The notes beneath the pieces are model-generated. The model worked only from the letters and a program-made list of their open reading frames with translations, did no database searches and was not told the DNA's origin. Positions 22,225 to 34,907 of a stretch of DNA of 64,000 nt are shown here, piece by piece. The stretch's first letter is position 1, and each line of letters begins with the position of its first letter. Position numbers and translations under genes: made by a program. Source of the DNA: Lantana camara (lineage: Eukaryota > Streptophyta > Magnoliopsida > Lamiales > Verbenaceae); the NCBI GenBank assembly GCA_037501455.1, contig CM074858.1, positions 78,094,501 through 78,158,500 on the forward strand. The letters are read 5' to 3'.

Positions 22225-22850
22225 TGTAGCACCCCAGAGTGCAGAGCACTACATCCCTCACTCGATAGCCCGACACGTGTAACGAAATGGGAACTCCGTA
22301 AACGCACCAAGCTACAGCGAACGGGAGACAAATAAAATCTCTCCTTGGCTAGGTTGTCTAGACCCTAATACAGGGTGCTCAATAAAATCAAAAGCAAAAG
22401 TGGAAGCACCAGGATTCAAACATACAGACATACATGCTCAAAATATAAACAGGGTATACACAACATGCCCATCCCGGGCCAAATAAATCATACAAGTGCC
22501 AAAGTTTGAATTTAAAATCATATCTTATACATAATACCAGAACTGAAAAGTAAAGATACACAAGACTCGCTACAAAAACCAAAGACTCAAAAGTCGACCG
22601 TTGCCTAGCACAACCTCCCAATGAGTACCTGGAACTCAAAAGGCAAAGGGGAAAAAGAAAACAACTAGAAGGGGTCAGTCCTAAACACTTGTGAGGGGGC
22701 TAACACACTCACATGTACATATACATAAGAGCATAACATATTCAAATAAGAAAAATCCATGAACCGGGGCGTGGTTTTTGCATTCCAAAATATTTTAGCC
22801 GTGATACTATAAGAAAAAAAAGGTTAAGGCCGTACGAGCGGGATGTTACA
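22225..22850 (-). repeat. 5' LTR of element F (626 bp)
   Basis: On the minus strand it begins TGTAACATCCCGC and ends GGGGTGCTACA. It is far shorter than the other gypsy LTRs here, yet keeps their last ~500 bp, including GCGAACGG at 22317-22324. It seems to lack the long central part that holds leader intron and palindromes in its relatives. Confidence 0.85.
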
Positions 22851-24101
22851 GCTACAAGGATGTATGTTATGCTACTGGTTAGAATATGTTATGCTAGGCA
22901 TGATACACGGTATGTTAGGTCCTGCTAGTAAGTCTGAATATGCTATGAATATGTAGGGTTAAGAATATGCTACAAATATGTTAGAGTTATGATTATGTTA
23001 CGAATAAGGTATGACTACCCTCTGATTATGAATATGTTATGGTTATGAATCGTAGAATATGAACATGTTAGGATATGAACACTCTAGGGTATGAGTATGA
23101 TAGAATTATGAACATGAATATGAATATGTGATGATTATGATCTTGTATAGATATGCTATGAATCTGATATGTTATGAATTTGAATATGAATATGACGCAG
23201 ATGTGAATACGAATATGGATACGGATATGACATGCCTCTGGATATGGTAAGACTCTGACTCTGATTCTGAATATATTCGGGGCTCGGTAATTATGAGTAA
23301 GGGAGACTCAGGATGTTGGGCATTACTCCTATGCATAATTATTGGGATGTGGGATAGGGAATCCGGGTCGGACACTACCCGTATGCACATTTTCCCTTTT
23401 GTGTGAAAGTTCGCTTATGTTTGATTTAGTTAAGTTAGTTTGTTAATAATTGTTCGTGAAACGGGAGTGGACTCTTAATTACTTAAAATTTGGTTGTTTT
23501 GGCCTTCGGCCTAACTCTTTTACTCCCTATATTTAGTATCACGTGAGAAAAAATTTTAGAATGCAAAAACCACGCCCCGGTTCATGAACTCCCCTCTATG
23601 ATACGTGTTATGCTCTATATATGTATGTACGTGTTCGTGTGTAACCCCTCACTCAGTCAGTGTGACTGACCTCTCCCTCTTTGTTTTTAGTTTGTAGGTA
23701 CCGGTCTTTTGGTCCAAGCTAGGTGGCTTGTTGTCTTTTGGAGTCTTCTTGCTTAGTTCGAGTCTTCATCTCATGCTTTAGATTTGTTTTGTAATTTGTA
23801 CTTTGAACAATTTGAAATTTGTATTAACTACTTTTTGGCTCGATGTGACAAATATGTATATGTTTTTTTCTAAGTAATATGTAACTTTGTTCATAAGCTT
23901 TGTTTAAGCTTGTTTACTACTTCCGCTTTTCTATGTTTGTTTTATGTGCGCTCTGTTCGAGGGTATAGACCGCCTAGCTTAGGAGTGGCTTTTGTTTGTC
24001 ACCCGTTCGATTGTGCTTAGTGTTTGTACGGACTCTCCATTTTGTTACACATGTCGGGCTCTAGTGCGGGGGATATGGTGCCCACCGCTTGGGGTGCTAC
24101 A
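22851..24101 (+). repeat. 5' LTR remnant of element H (3' part)
   Basis: Homologous to 48447-49679 of the 3' LTR; the missing upstream part should lie beyond element F. It contains a degenerate GAATATG/TATGAA-rich stretch (about 22860-23270), an acceptor-like TTTGTAG/GTA at 23697, CCGTTCGA (24003-24010), and ends GGGGTGCTACA. Confidence 0.85.
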
Positions 24102-24108
24102 TCTAAAG

Positions 24109-24120
24109 TGGTATCAAAGC
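24109..24120 (+). other. Primer binding site of element H, one mismatch
   Basis: TGGTATCAAAGC, one change from TGGTATCAGAGC, seven bases after the LTR. Confidence 0.85.
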
Positions 24121-24310
24121 TCCAGGTTGCAAAATCAGAGTTCTAGTGTCGTGTTTGTCTATCTTGCTCATTCGGCTTAGGAATATGTTTTTGTTTGCAT
24201 TCGCTCAAACTTTAACATGACTTATGTGCTCTTCATTGCATTAATTGTTCACATGAACTTGCACTAAACCCCCACGCATTGATATTTCCTTGAATTTGTG
24301 CTTCTTCAGG

Positions 24311-24514
24311 ATTCCTCCAAGAAGAAGAGATGTCAATTCGGTTTACAAGGAATTCTGAGATAATAACCCTCCAAAGTGGCTTGCAGGTAAAGATATTGAA
24401 GCGGAAGAACAATTAACCAAGATCACGGGGATTGGGGAGATTTGCCCCGCTACTTCACAAGAGAAGGCCGTATGCACCGCTCGATATATTCAAGGACAAG
24501 CTTCAAATTGGTTA
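24311..24514 (+). pseudogene. gag N-terminus of element H
   Basis: The frame reads PPRRRDVNSVYKEF, stop, DNNPPKWLAGKDIEAEEQL and QEKAVCTARYIQGQASNWL. Where the start Met is expected the codon is ATT, and a TGA occurs at 24356-24358. It ends at the insertion of E and continues at 39321 in the same frame. An old, non-functional gag. Confidence 0.8.
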
Positions 24515-27500
24515 TGTAACAGCCCGTATTTTCGGAGCAAGATACGATGTCCTTTTGGTGTGATCATAACTCTGCTTGTGCTTGAATTGCCTTAATCATG
24601 TCTTAATTGTTTAATTGACTCGATTACAATCGTATGAAATTATATGGACTTAATCGAAATATGTGTTTAGTGCCGAATTGGTCTTTAATCTAAATTATGT
24701 GGGCTAATTTGAAATTAATAAAAGTTGGGGATTTATATCTAAATATGAGAAATTCAATTTAGGTTAAATTGGACACTACTCTAAATCTTGGGGGTACTTT
24801 TATAATTTCCTAATCTTTAATTGGGCTTAATGAATCTTATTGGAAACTGGAGCACCCAGTCGCCTCGCGTAAGTTCTTCAGGGACTTAATTGTAATTTTG
24901 GGAAAAGGGGTCTCCTTATACGTTGAAAACCCTAGCGCAACCCCATTTCATTCTTCTTCCCTTTCGGCTTTCAACAAAGCGGAGCAGCTTTCCTCTGGAG
25001 ATCTTCGCTCCGCCGCGACTCACCACTCCACCACCGCTAGCCATCATCGACCGCCACCTTGGCTCACTGACAACAACTCTTCCCCGGCGACACTGCATCA
25101 TTGCCGCCTCCTTCTTCCACCCTTCTTCTTCCCCTCTGCCAGAGATAGAGCAGCGGACGACGAAGCTCACCCTCCACCACCACAAGCGCCGACAGCTATA
25201 TCCAGCTAGCACAGATCCGGCCACGACTTCACCTCCTCCTCCATCATCTCGCCGCCACGCATCTCGCCATCTGCAGCAAGAAAGAAGGCCAGCACTCCGC
25301 CACTGCGATGCCGCCGCAGACCACCACTTCCACTGGCGGTAGCCACCACCCTTCACTCTCCCTCGTTCTCCTAGTTGTGTCTACCGCCGACAACAACTAC
25401 CCATCATCTTCTTCATTGGCCGCCGGCAACCCCTCTTCCTCTTGGATTTCGGCCAAGGAGCAGCATCAAACCTCTTTTTCTCCCTTTCTTGCCCAAACTT
25501 GAGAAAAGGTTGAAGATCCTCCACCTTCACCGATTTAGCACCGCCACCGTCATTCCAGCTGACCAAGAACTCCTACCACCACTCCCGGAGTTCAGATCCC
25601 AACCCACGGCGATCCCTCTCTCGGATCTCTCTCTCCCTCTCAGTGACAACCAAGCCGACAACCCTCATTCTTCATTTTTTAAGTCTAGATTCGGCAACAG
25701 CAACTGGTAGTCAAGATCCCCTCTTATCTCCATTTCTCATATTTTATTTAAGAGTAATTCTTGTATTTTGTAATTGGAATTCTAATTGTTGTTCCATTGG
25801 ATTTTCGAGTTAGTGCAAAATTTCGGTTTTCGTAATTTTTCATAATTCATGATTTTTTTTTGGTAGCTAAAAAAAGGTATTTTATAACAAAGAAATTGTA
25901 TCAATGAAGGATAAATCATTCAATTGGGACTATATATTATTACAGATAAATTGTAGACAAGTAAATTATGTATGTTCCTTATTTGGTTGTTGGATTGAAT
26001 GAAGTTGGAACACTAAATGACTCGGTATGTATGAGATTGTGATTTAGTGTATTGCAAACTTTTCCTATTTGTACTGTAATGGAGGTTGTATGTAGCTAAT
26101 GAGTTTTGAAAACATGAATCATTTACTAAATTCCTACAAAGGATTTGATCTAAGTGCCCACTTACGTGATATGTTGTAATTGAATTGATTTTGTTAGTCA
26201 ATTAGATTATAGGTGCTGGAATTCTTGAATTTTGCCAAGATATAATTGTATTATGTTATAAAGGGAAACCAGGATAAATATATTTATAAACTGCGTATTT
26301 GCTGAGTTGGTATAATTGAATTGGGATGTCGACACGTTTAATGTGACACTATTAGCTCTTGGATTCCTGTTACTGAGGAAATTATCATGGAATTACATGA
26401 TTAATTAGTAAACTTGATCAAGCTAGTGTACTAAATGGTAACTGAATGAACTAGCATACTCCTAAGTATTTTATTATAATGATCAAAGTGTTGGTGGAAA
26501 TAAAATTGTTATGAGACAATTTGGGTGTTTATATATACTATGCATGGCTATTCGTGTAATTCTTAAATTGTGGATTTGGTATTTTATAATTGTGTGTTTA
26601 AATGGATTCATGTTCATACAATGTTTAACTCTGAGTATTTGAGATTGTGGATGTGGTGATGTGATCTATTATTATTGAATAGTGTTCACGAATCACGTAT
26701 GTGCTTGAAATTGTGAGCCTATCTGCAATATGACATATTAATTGTGCATATGAACACGATCACGCATCATATCATCTTAAGTATCAAGAATTGTGATTTC
26801 GGCACGAACATATGTCATCTCATAATCAATGCCGTACGTCTATGTGGTTCATGTCTGAGTCGTGTCTCATAAATACTTTGTGTTTCTTTTCTGTCAGTGA
26901 TCTCCAGGGTGGAGACAATCTGATCGAGTATGCAACCGCCTTGTCGGTTCTTGTATCGCGTCGTCTCTCAGGTGAGGTTTAGGATTTTGTATAGTTATGC
27001 GACCTATGGCCTTTATATGCTGATTTCTATCCTTGCATGCGAGTATAACTTACTATAGATATGTATGTGTTGGATATGATATGTTTATGACCTTATGCGT
27101 GCATTCTGCGTGGGCGGGTGCCTTCGGGCTATATCCCTGCAGTGTGGGAATGTACGTGCATATGTCCTGCATGGGCGGGTGCCTTCAGGCTATATCCCTG
27201 CAGCTAGGAATATTTATAAAAACCAGTTTTTAGGCATATGTAAGCTATTTTGGAAAACCAGTTGTGTACTAATTCTCTAGCGAGACTGCCATGAAAGATT
27301 GGCATATGTTCTGTTCTGTTCGATTCCGTTGTGGATCCAAGGAGCAATGGGATAGACAACCCTAGAACGGTATAGGGCCATCAGGGATCAGTCTGTGTGT
27401 AGTTCCATTTGAGATATCTTCACGCGACCCGTGCTGTAGGGAAGGTGTGGCATCTTAAGTCTTCGGCTAAGGCCGGGGAGGACTCTTGTGGGTTCGCTAC

Positions 27501-28376
27501 CCCTTGAGGGTTTGTCTGTTCTGGATGGTCTGGCACGGTACATCTCCTCCATCATTGGTGTGGGGTTTGATTTGATTCTGTATTTATGTTTTGATCTGTT
27601 CTGAGGAGTAAAGGTTGGAAGCTCGTACTCGTCGAGCATGTGTTTTGTTATATCTAGAAATTATGAATCGGGATAGAGTCTTGCTGAAAATGGTTTCTAA
27701 ACTTATATCTATATCTATTTTGGGTTGTTTTGAAATGTTCTGGTATGCAACACCTATCCCCTGTTCATGAATCTATCCTTTTGACATGTGCTTTGCTCAA
27801 TATATATATATTGTGGGTGTGCGTTAGCCCCCTCACTCAGTCAGTTGACTGACACCTCGTTTTATTTTTTAGTTTGCAGGTTTCCTTTTGGCTTGAGCTA
27901 GGCGGAAGTGAGTCTTCTGAGTCATACTTGTCAGTCTAGTTGGTGGTAGGATGCATTTGTCGCACACTATACTTATGTTATGTATTTATGTTTCACACTT
28001 GAAGGTTATGTTTATGTTCTACTTAGACTTAAACCCGTGTGGGGTTAGTAAACTAGTACTTGGATGTTACTAGATATTGGTGATACTTACGCTGATTATT
28101 ATATTAGATTATGTATGTTGATATTCGGGACTAGGTATCTATGCTAGTTGAACCCGTCACCTGTTCTGCATGTTGTTTTAATTACTTCCGCTATCTGTTG
28201 ATGATTGTTTTAAATTGTTTCCGAGCTCCCAGTTTGTTGAGTTAGTTCCGCCTAGCCTAGTGTGTGAGTTGGTCTCCCGTTCGCTATGATTCGGATTCGG
28301 GTATGGACTTTCTATTTCATGACCGGGTCTGGGTCCTAGTGCGGGGGATGTGGTATCCTCCGTCTGGGGTGCTACA
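24515..28376 (+). repeat. 5' LTR of element E (3862 bp)
   Basis: Starts TGTAACAGCCCG, ends TCTGGGGTGCTACA. A C-rich, CCACC/CTTC-rich stretch (about 24940-25700) follows the likely promoter; its His/Pro/Ser-rich frames are compositional. A 37-bp segment is duplicated at 27106-27142 and 27167-27203 (CTGC...TATATCCCTGCAG). CCGTTCGC is at 28277-28284. No gene. Confidence 0.92.
24927..24935 (+). promoter_or_regulatory. telo-box-like AAACCCTAG in the LTR of E
   Basis: AAACCCTAG follows CCTTATACG and precedes a pyrimidine-rich leader (TTCTTCTTCCCTTTC). Telo-boxes occur near the start of many plant genes of the translation machinery. The copy at 35889-35897 in the 3' LTR is identical. Suggestive only. 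Confidence 0.4.
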
Positions 28377-28384
28377 TACTTAAG

Positions 28385-28396
28385 TGGTATAAGAGT
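28385..28396 (+). other. Degenerate primer binding site of element E
   Basis: TGGTATAAGAGT, two mismatches from TGGTATCAGAGC, eight bases after the LTR. Confidence 0.7.
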
Positions 28397-28435
28397 TTTA
28401 GGTTGCAAAATCGAGCTCTAGTGTCGTGTTGTGTG

Positions 28436-30478
28436 TGTAGCACCCTAACCCCAAGGTACTACATCCCCCACACTATAGTCTCGATCCACGTATGAAACGG
28501 ACAATTCATACATAAACCAAAACTATAGCGAACGGGTGACAATTAAAACAAACTCGCTAGGCGGGACACTCCCCAACATAATTATACCAACATGAATATA
28601 ATAACAGAAGCAATGAAACAATTATACATATAGGTACCATATTTACCGAATACATTATCATCTCTCAATATGCTATACATGCTTGAGTCTCTAAAACGTG
28701 ATAGTAATGATCATACATGATAGCTAGCAAAAGTATATACGTGAACGGTACAATGCTAGACCCGTGATATGCAAAACTGGACCAGACTCCCACATAGCAC
28801 GACCAAGCTCTCAAGTACCTGAAAAGTGAAGTATCAGTCTACCGAAGACTGAGTGAGGGGTAATAATTATATAACACATATCACATGCAAGTTGTAGCCT
28901 CGGGTGAAGACTTTGGAAAGGAAAAGACATATAGTTCAAGAAAACTTATTCTTTGCCCGAGATTACAACTAATCATTTTAACATTTTAACTTGAACATTT
29001 CATGAACAGGTGGCCCTGGCGAGTAAGGGCGATTCTCCAACCTTTACACCGATCGTAACAATACGTGTTTGCTTTATCAATTCAATACATGATCATGCAT
29101 TTCAATTTAGTGCTCACATAGATAATTTCATGCTTGAAATCATGCAATAACCCGAGGATAACCGGACATACCGGATTAATCCCCAGTCTCCTTCTTCCTC
29201 CGGGTGATAGTGGGTTTGCAAAGCCCAACTATCCACGACATGGTGTGTGTAGGGAATAAGACTCCCTAGACATGGAACTCCTTCCACCACTAATCTCCTA
29301 GTGGCTTTGGGGGTGATCCCAACAATGTGAGGATAATTCAGGAGTTACCCGTCAACCCTTGCTCTCCCGGTTGGCTCAAGAATTAACCTCGGGCCTACGG
29401 GCAATCATGTACTCGCCAAACTTGCTTGAAATCATGAAAACCATGGCTTGCTTGCTTGAAATATTTATAGTTTTGAAAACGTTTGTAAATATAATACGTT
29501 TTGGCTTAAAATAACATAATAAGGTTGTAGGGTTCTATTTATTTAAAACAAAACCTCACGTTTTCTTAAAAAATATAACAAGGATATGCTCTATGGAGCT
29601 TGCTCCTCGTCCACGACCTCGTGACCTGTGCAAACACGACGTGTATATGTGAGACATGACCTAAAATGGACCAAATATGACGAACGGCGGAACTGATACG
29701 AGATGACGAGGAAAATGCAATGTGGCATGATAACATCTTATTTCACTACATATTGGATCATATAAAAGCAATTCGGGGTCAAAGAAGTCGTTGGATCGTG
29801 GGGCTAAAATCGTAATTTTATGCAGAAACTTTAGTTCTGCAAGTCAGGTGGGAACGGCCGTTCCGGCTTCCCTTTGTAAATGGGAACGGTCGTTCCCATA
29901 AACCCCAAAATCGCGCCAACGATTTCTAATTTTAAAACGCGCTGAAGCTGGGAACGGTCCTTCCGGCACGCAGGCCAAAATGGGAACGGCCGTTCCTAGT
30001 CTCGGCCACCTATTTTATTTGAAAAGGTGGGAACGCCCGTTCCCACAAAGCCTTGAGGCTGGGAACGGTCGTTCCCAGTTCTACAACTGGAAAGAGCAGA
30101 GAAAAAACAGAGCATGGCTACGGGAATGCAACAAAGCAAGCAACAAATTCCAATTTTGATCAACACAAGCTAATATTTCTGGAAATATGATACACATATA
30201 TTCAAAAGATGATAATATAACACTTAAACACTCAAAACTTGAAATATCATCAAGAAATCAAGGTTTCATGTTCAAGCTCAACTTGATCAATCAAGCTCAA
30301 ATTTCCAATAAATTCATGAGGGAATCATGCCATAATTCATACTATGATCACATAATCATGCTTCCAACTCCAATTAATTCATCTAGCACATAATTCCTAA
30401 ACCCTAGCTCAATCAAATATGATCAACATCATCAATTCATGCAAAACCAACCTGTTTATCCGGAACCGGGGTGTTACA
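28436..30478 (-). mobile_element. Solo LTR D (family of B), minus
   Basis: An isolated LTR with TGTAGCACCC...GTGTTACA ends (plus strand) and no internal region, left when two LTRs recombine. Flanks are GTGTG (28431-28435) and GTGTC (30479-30483), four of five matching. It aligns with the LTR of B throughout but lacks ~570 bp corresponding to about 18905-19478 of B, that is the promoter part. It carries the six-unit palindrome array and GCGAACGG at 28528-28535. Confidence 0.85.
29850..30076. repeat. Six palindromic GGGAACGGNCGTTCCC units (solo LTR D)
   Basis: Units start at about 29850, 29882, 29950, 29982, 30029 and 30061, in the same order and spacing class as in B. Confidence 0.85.
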
Positions 30479-32160
30479 GTGTCTGTCTAGGTCGTACGAC
30501 ATAGGAATAAATGCGCATTGCATTGTTTGACTTAATACATTGACCCTTCAGCATGAATTATTTCGTGATTATATGATTGTGTGCACATTATGACATTGAT
30601 TATGCAACATCTTATTTTTTGTGCTTTATAAAATTACAACTAATTGTTACATTTACGTGATATACTTGTTACATTTCATTTGCGTCTTAATCCGCATGCA
30701 TCGAATTTAGTGTTTGAATTTCAGGGTGCCCTATGAGTCAACACTGAGATTTCCCTCCGACAACACTACCTATTAGCACTACAACTAGAACACGCCATAA
30801 TTCGAAGATGAAAGGATTATTTACCAAGATCAATGGTCATGAAAAGGTTCAGAATTGAAGGAATGAGATTTGCTATATTGACTTACCATCTTAAAGTCAA
30901 TTGAAAGATGGAGTTTGACGAATTTTCACCTTGAGGATTCGTTCATTTGAAAGTAGTCACCTTGTGGATAGAAATGAGTCAATGGAGGAGAATCTGAGCA
31001 AGTAGAACCCGTTTTGAAGGAATTGATGAACTTTCGCCTTGATGATTCGTTCATTTGGAAGTAGCCACCTTGTTGATGAAAACGAGTTAATGTAGAAGAA
31101 TCCGATCAAGTTCGATCCGATCAAGTTCAAGGGATGCGGATAAGTAACCATGTTGGTGCTAACTTAAGCAACAAGCTACAAACGATCGTGGGTGTTAAAG
31201 GTTTTGGTACCGTTTAGAGTTAACAAACGACAAGACAAGATTGGTTGTTGGCTCTCTGGGTGTTTTCTTCAAGGTGAGATGGAAGATTCTGCTGAGATGG
31301 AAGATTCTGCTGAGGGAGGGATAGATCACTTAGATGTCGAAAGACTTTACTCAAGTTTTAGAATCGAAACCCATGAATTGCTTGGTGAAGTGCCTAATAC
31401 CACGACCGTCCAACGTAGCTCTATGATAGATTTCTGATTGGCAATCGAATTAAGGGCAATTCCTTGAGGATGAGCAGACTAAGGTTTAACACATAAGTCA
31501 GAGTTCTTGAAGGAGACTGTGGATGATTCTGCTTGAGCAAGGATTATGGTTTAGTAGAGAGTTAGATGATAGACGTAATTGCTGAATCGCCTCTTCACAT
31601 CAAAAGATTTAAGATAAGAAGTTCAAATGACGAAGATTGCATCATTATCGGCTTAATCAACTCCTACCACTTCGTCTCAACTTCCTGTCAAGAGTTTGAC
31701 ACTATGGTGATCGGTACGCCAAACATTCATGGCATTTACATACGTGCATCACTTAAGTATTCTTATCTTGTTTTGTTTGATGCGTCTGGTGATTGTCGTT
31801 GTGCTGATTGTTATAACGTGGCTACCTGACCTAGCATTGATAACCTGGAATATCTGTTTTTTGTGAACTATTGCTGAAATGAATAAGTTACGTGTTTATG
31901 TGGATTAAGCATGTCTATGTGATTTAAAACTCCCTTGATTGCTCACTAACCTCGCATATAACATACATACAAACTGTAACCTTGTTTTGCAGGGATTCCA
32001 TCGCGATATCCCCCTTGAGTTGAGGTATGAGCGTTGAATCTATACTCAAGGGATACCGATATCAGTTATGTAAGGTACACCAAACATGCACCGCATACTT
32101 TTCATCAAGTGTTAATCTGATTTGTGTATGTATGAATGTTGATCTATGGATTATTTGCAA
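30479..32160 (+). other. Internal region of element E, mostly unassigned
   Basis: AT-rich text with only short frames. An 18-base unit GAGATGGAAGATTCTGCT is duplicated near 31278-31313. A short protease-start trace lies near 31690. Nothing else can be assigned. Confidence 0.55.
31566..31829 (+). pseudogene. Possible gag end and protease start remnant of element E
   Basis: The frame contains EFDTMVIGTPNIHGIYI, which resembles the gag/protease junction of F (EFDT..., MVKGTRNIQGIS) and of H (VQGTINIHGIS); the DNA around 31690-31745 aligns with F. Both sides diverge quickly. Weak but specific evidence that E came from the same gag-bearing stock. Confidence 0.4.
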
Positions 32161-32272
32161 GAGAGACCTCAGGCCCCCTCTAGAGAGATTTAGGATTCTC
32201 TCTATTTATGTGATAGAAAGATGTTGGATTCTTTCTAAGTTTTGTGCATGAGAGATATTGGATTCTTTCAGA
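32161..32272 (+). repeat. Stem-loop minisatellite of E, first part
   Basis: Units of the type GAGAGAT...GGATTCTCTC occur at 32183-32202, 32216-32235 and 32250-32269. Each is an inverted repeat able to form a short hairpin. Fragment N interrupts the array. Confidence 0.75.
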
Positions 32273-33212
32273 CAGTCAGGTACGCTCGACACGTGTGGGT
32301 TCGAGCGTTAGGACTTTATTTTATTATTTTCGTTTGATTAATTTAATCGTGTTATATTAATTCTTATAATTGGTTTCAACCTGATTACGTGGAAATTGTA
32401 TGGAATTCATTTCATTTGAGAATTCTTGTATGAATGGAATTTAATTGTTACATGAATTAATTGTCCAATTTGAATTAATTGCCAAATTGTCCTTAAGTGC
32501 TCATTTCCTTTTCTTTAAGGACTTAATTGCATGAAAATATTAGGGGACTAAAGTGATCATTTCCCAAACTTGATACACTTAATTGCATGATTTATGGAGT
32601 TGTAGGATTGCATCATAAATACCATATATTTCCCCAAGTGTATCGATATATGCATCTCTTCTACAACCATCATCTTCATTTTCATGCCAATCATCTCATT
32701 TTGCTTTCATCCTCCACCGAACCAAAACCTCCAAAAAGGGAAGAGGAGATTTCATCAAATTCATCAAGTTTATCAAGAGAAATATGGTTTTGGGAGCTCA
32801 TTCATCATGCTAGCTTCATCATCTTCTTCTTCTATTTTCTTTCAAGGTAGAGATGGAGATATATGATTTCTTGAATTAACATGTGAAGCTAGGGTTAAGA
32901 TTCCTTTCATTCCATGAGTTGATATGATGCATATATTGTGATGTGGGGAGTGATTTATGTATGTATCACTTGAAATCATGAAGATTGGAGCTTGATTGCT
33001 CATAGGATTCTTATAGGTTTAATTGATGAATTTGGCATGATCAAGCATGAAACAAGTGTTGGTATTGTGTTTTATTGCACTTTAAGCATGTATATATGTT
33101 TCATTCTATGAATTATAGCATAAGAGATTGAATCATGAGTGTTTGAGGAGATTTGGGTTCATTTCGTGCCTCCCCTATTCTTCATCCTCTGTTTCTGCAT
33201 CTACTGCGTAAT

Positions 33213-33414
33213 GGGAACGGCCCTTCCCGTTCCCTTTGTAAATGGGGAACGGCCGTTCCCATATTTTGAACATTGTGCTTGGCGGCGACGACGGGAACGA
33301 CCGTTCCCATTTTGGCTTGCGAGCCGGAACGGCCGTTCCCATCTTCGGGGAGCCACTTCGGGACTGGGGAACGGCCCTTCCCATTTTGTACTAAAGCCTG
33401 GAACGGCCGTTCCC
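33213..33414. repeat. Six palindromic GGGAACGGCCGTTCCC units (fragment N)
   Basis: Units start at about 33213, 33245, 33293, 33326, 33367 and 33400. The count equals that in B and D although the spacers differ. Confidence 0.85.
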
Positions 33415-33910
33415 AAGCCACTGGAAGTGCAGAAAGTTTCTGCACAAAATTACATTTTTAGCACCTCGTTCCAATGGCTTATTTGACCCCAAATTGCTAT
33501 TATATGATTGATTGTTTGTCGAAACAACATGTTATCATGCTACATTGTGTATTGCTCGATGTCTCGTGTATGATCACGCCGTGCGTCATTTTATGGAATA
33601 ATATGCTAGAATTGTGGTCTCATGCACGTACATTGTCCCGTTTCTTGTCCAGTTATTCTCCAGGGCGGAGATTGTGGATCATGAGCACGTTCACGCATTC
33701 ACGAGTCGTGTGTCGCCTGTCAGGTGAGGTTTAATTTCTAGTTATATAGAACCCGTATAACCTTTACGTGGATTTTGAGCCAAAGGTATTTACATTTATA
33801 AATTCAGGAAAGCACGTATCATTTCAAGGATGTTATTGTTCATGAACCAAGAAAGTAGGTCATGTTAGTGTGCATGAATCAAGCATGTTATGTCATGAAA
33901 GCAAGTCATG

Positions 33911-34200
33911 TGTTCTCCTGGCCAGGTCCTCCCTAGTGAGGGCGCTGGACCGGTCCTCGGGCCGGTGATTGTCATCCAATCACAGGAAGAACAATACCGT
34001 ATCGTGTTCGTGTGTTCTCTTGGCCAGGTCCTCCTTAGTGAGGGCGCTGGACTGGTCTTCGGGCCGGTGGTTGTCCGTCCAACCACAAGAAGAACAAAGG
34101 CCTATCGTGTGCATGTGTTCTCCTGGCCAGGTTCTCCTTAGAGAGGGCGCTGGACTGGTCTTAGAGCCGGTGGTTGTCCGTCCAACCATAGGAGAAACAA
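33911..34200 (+). repeat. Three tandem ~102-bp repeats in fragment N
   Basis: Copies start at 33911, 34013 and 34116, each with TGTTCTC, TGGCCAGG, GAGGGCGCTGGAC and a CCGGTG-GTTGTC-type segment. B and D do not show this expansion. Confidence 0.85.
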
Positions 34201-34907
34201 CCCATCATGTTACAAGCAAGCCATGTAGTGATTGCATGATTTCCATTCCATGAATGTGTTGTATGACTACACTATTGCATGATTGCATGATAATTGAATT
34301 GCGTGATCACCTAATGATTAACAAGCAAGCAAGTATGTTTATCAATTGCATGAAAAGAACAAGAACTTAATATTGATAGTTGTATTCTCGGGCGAAGTTA
34401 GATTGTTATTGAACTTGTATATTTATCTTTTGTGAACCTTTACCCGAGAATATGACTTGCATGTTATCTGCGCTAACATATATTTAAACCCCTCACTCGG
34501 TCTTCACAGACTGACACCTCCACCTTTCAGGTTATTGCAGGTGCACGCTAGGCGGGAGTTGAGTCGAGTCGAGTCCCGTTCATGTAGTCGTGTCATCCGT
34601 GGTTCGTGCATTTAGGTATTATTGTTATTGTTTTAAAGGAAGATGATAATGTATTGATATGTAACTTTAGAATATATTTTATTGGGAAATGAGAAATATT
34701 ATGATTGGATAAATGGAATTATTTATTAGAAATTAGTTTATGGTTCCGCTTTATTTTGTTGCACGTTTTAGTAATCCCGCCTAGCTTGTCGTGTATTGCA
34801 TTGTCACCCGTTCGCTATAGGTTGGTTCATGTATGGATGGGCCGTTTCATATGTGGATTGACCTATAGTGCGGGGGTGTGGCACCTCCACGTGTCTGGGG
34901 TGCTACA

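Larger units (their letters stand above)
19507..22850 (-). mobile_element. Element F: gag-only Ty3/gypsy, partial, minus
   Basis: Read on the minus strand: short LTR (22850-22225), primer site (22216-22205), degraded gag (22002-21059), a protease remnant, then ~1.4 kb without recognisable pol up to the insertion of B at 19506. F is inserted in the 5' LTR of H; GCTAC (22851-22855) beside its end also occurs at the matching point of the 3' LTR of H (48447). The other end of F is beyond the left edge. Confidence 0.8.
32273..34907 (+). mobile_element. LTR fragment N (relative of B and D), plus
   Basis: It ends GTCTGGGGTGCTACA and near its start has CAGGTACGCTCGACACGTG, a motif close to the 5' LTR ends of B and L. 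The first ~25 bases including TG seem to be missing, and no clear target duplication is found. It holds six CGGCCG palindromes, a donor-like TTTCAAGGTAGAG at 32840-32852, a three-copy tandem repeat and CCGTTCGC at 34808-34815. Probably a solo LTR that lost its tip. Confidence 0.75.

Noticed and set aside
23172..23390. Tyr/Ser-rich frame on the minus strand, also at 48701-48982
   Set aside because: Produced by the GAATATG-type repeat in both LTR copies of H.
24898..25710. His/Pro/Ser-rich open frames of 100-150 codons
   Set aside because: They lie in the C-rich part of the LTR of E, are not kept with the same frame in the 3' LTR copy (35880-36650), and show low-complexity composition.
31192..31437. 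81-codon frame with duplicated EMEDSAE stretch
   Set aside because: Caused by an 18-base tandem duplication inside the non-coding region of E; no homologue recognised.
33139..33486. Open frames of up to 115 codons on both strands
   Set aside because: Created by the repeated GGGAACGGCCGTTCCC palindromes, which avoid stops in all frames.
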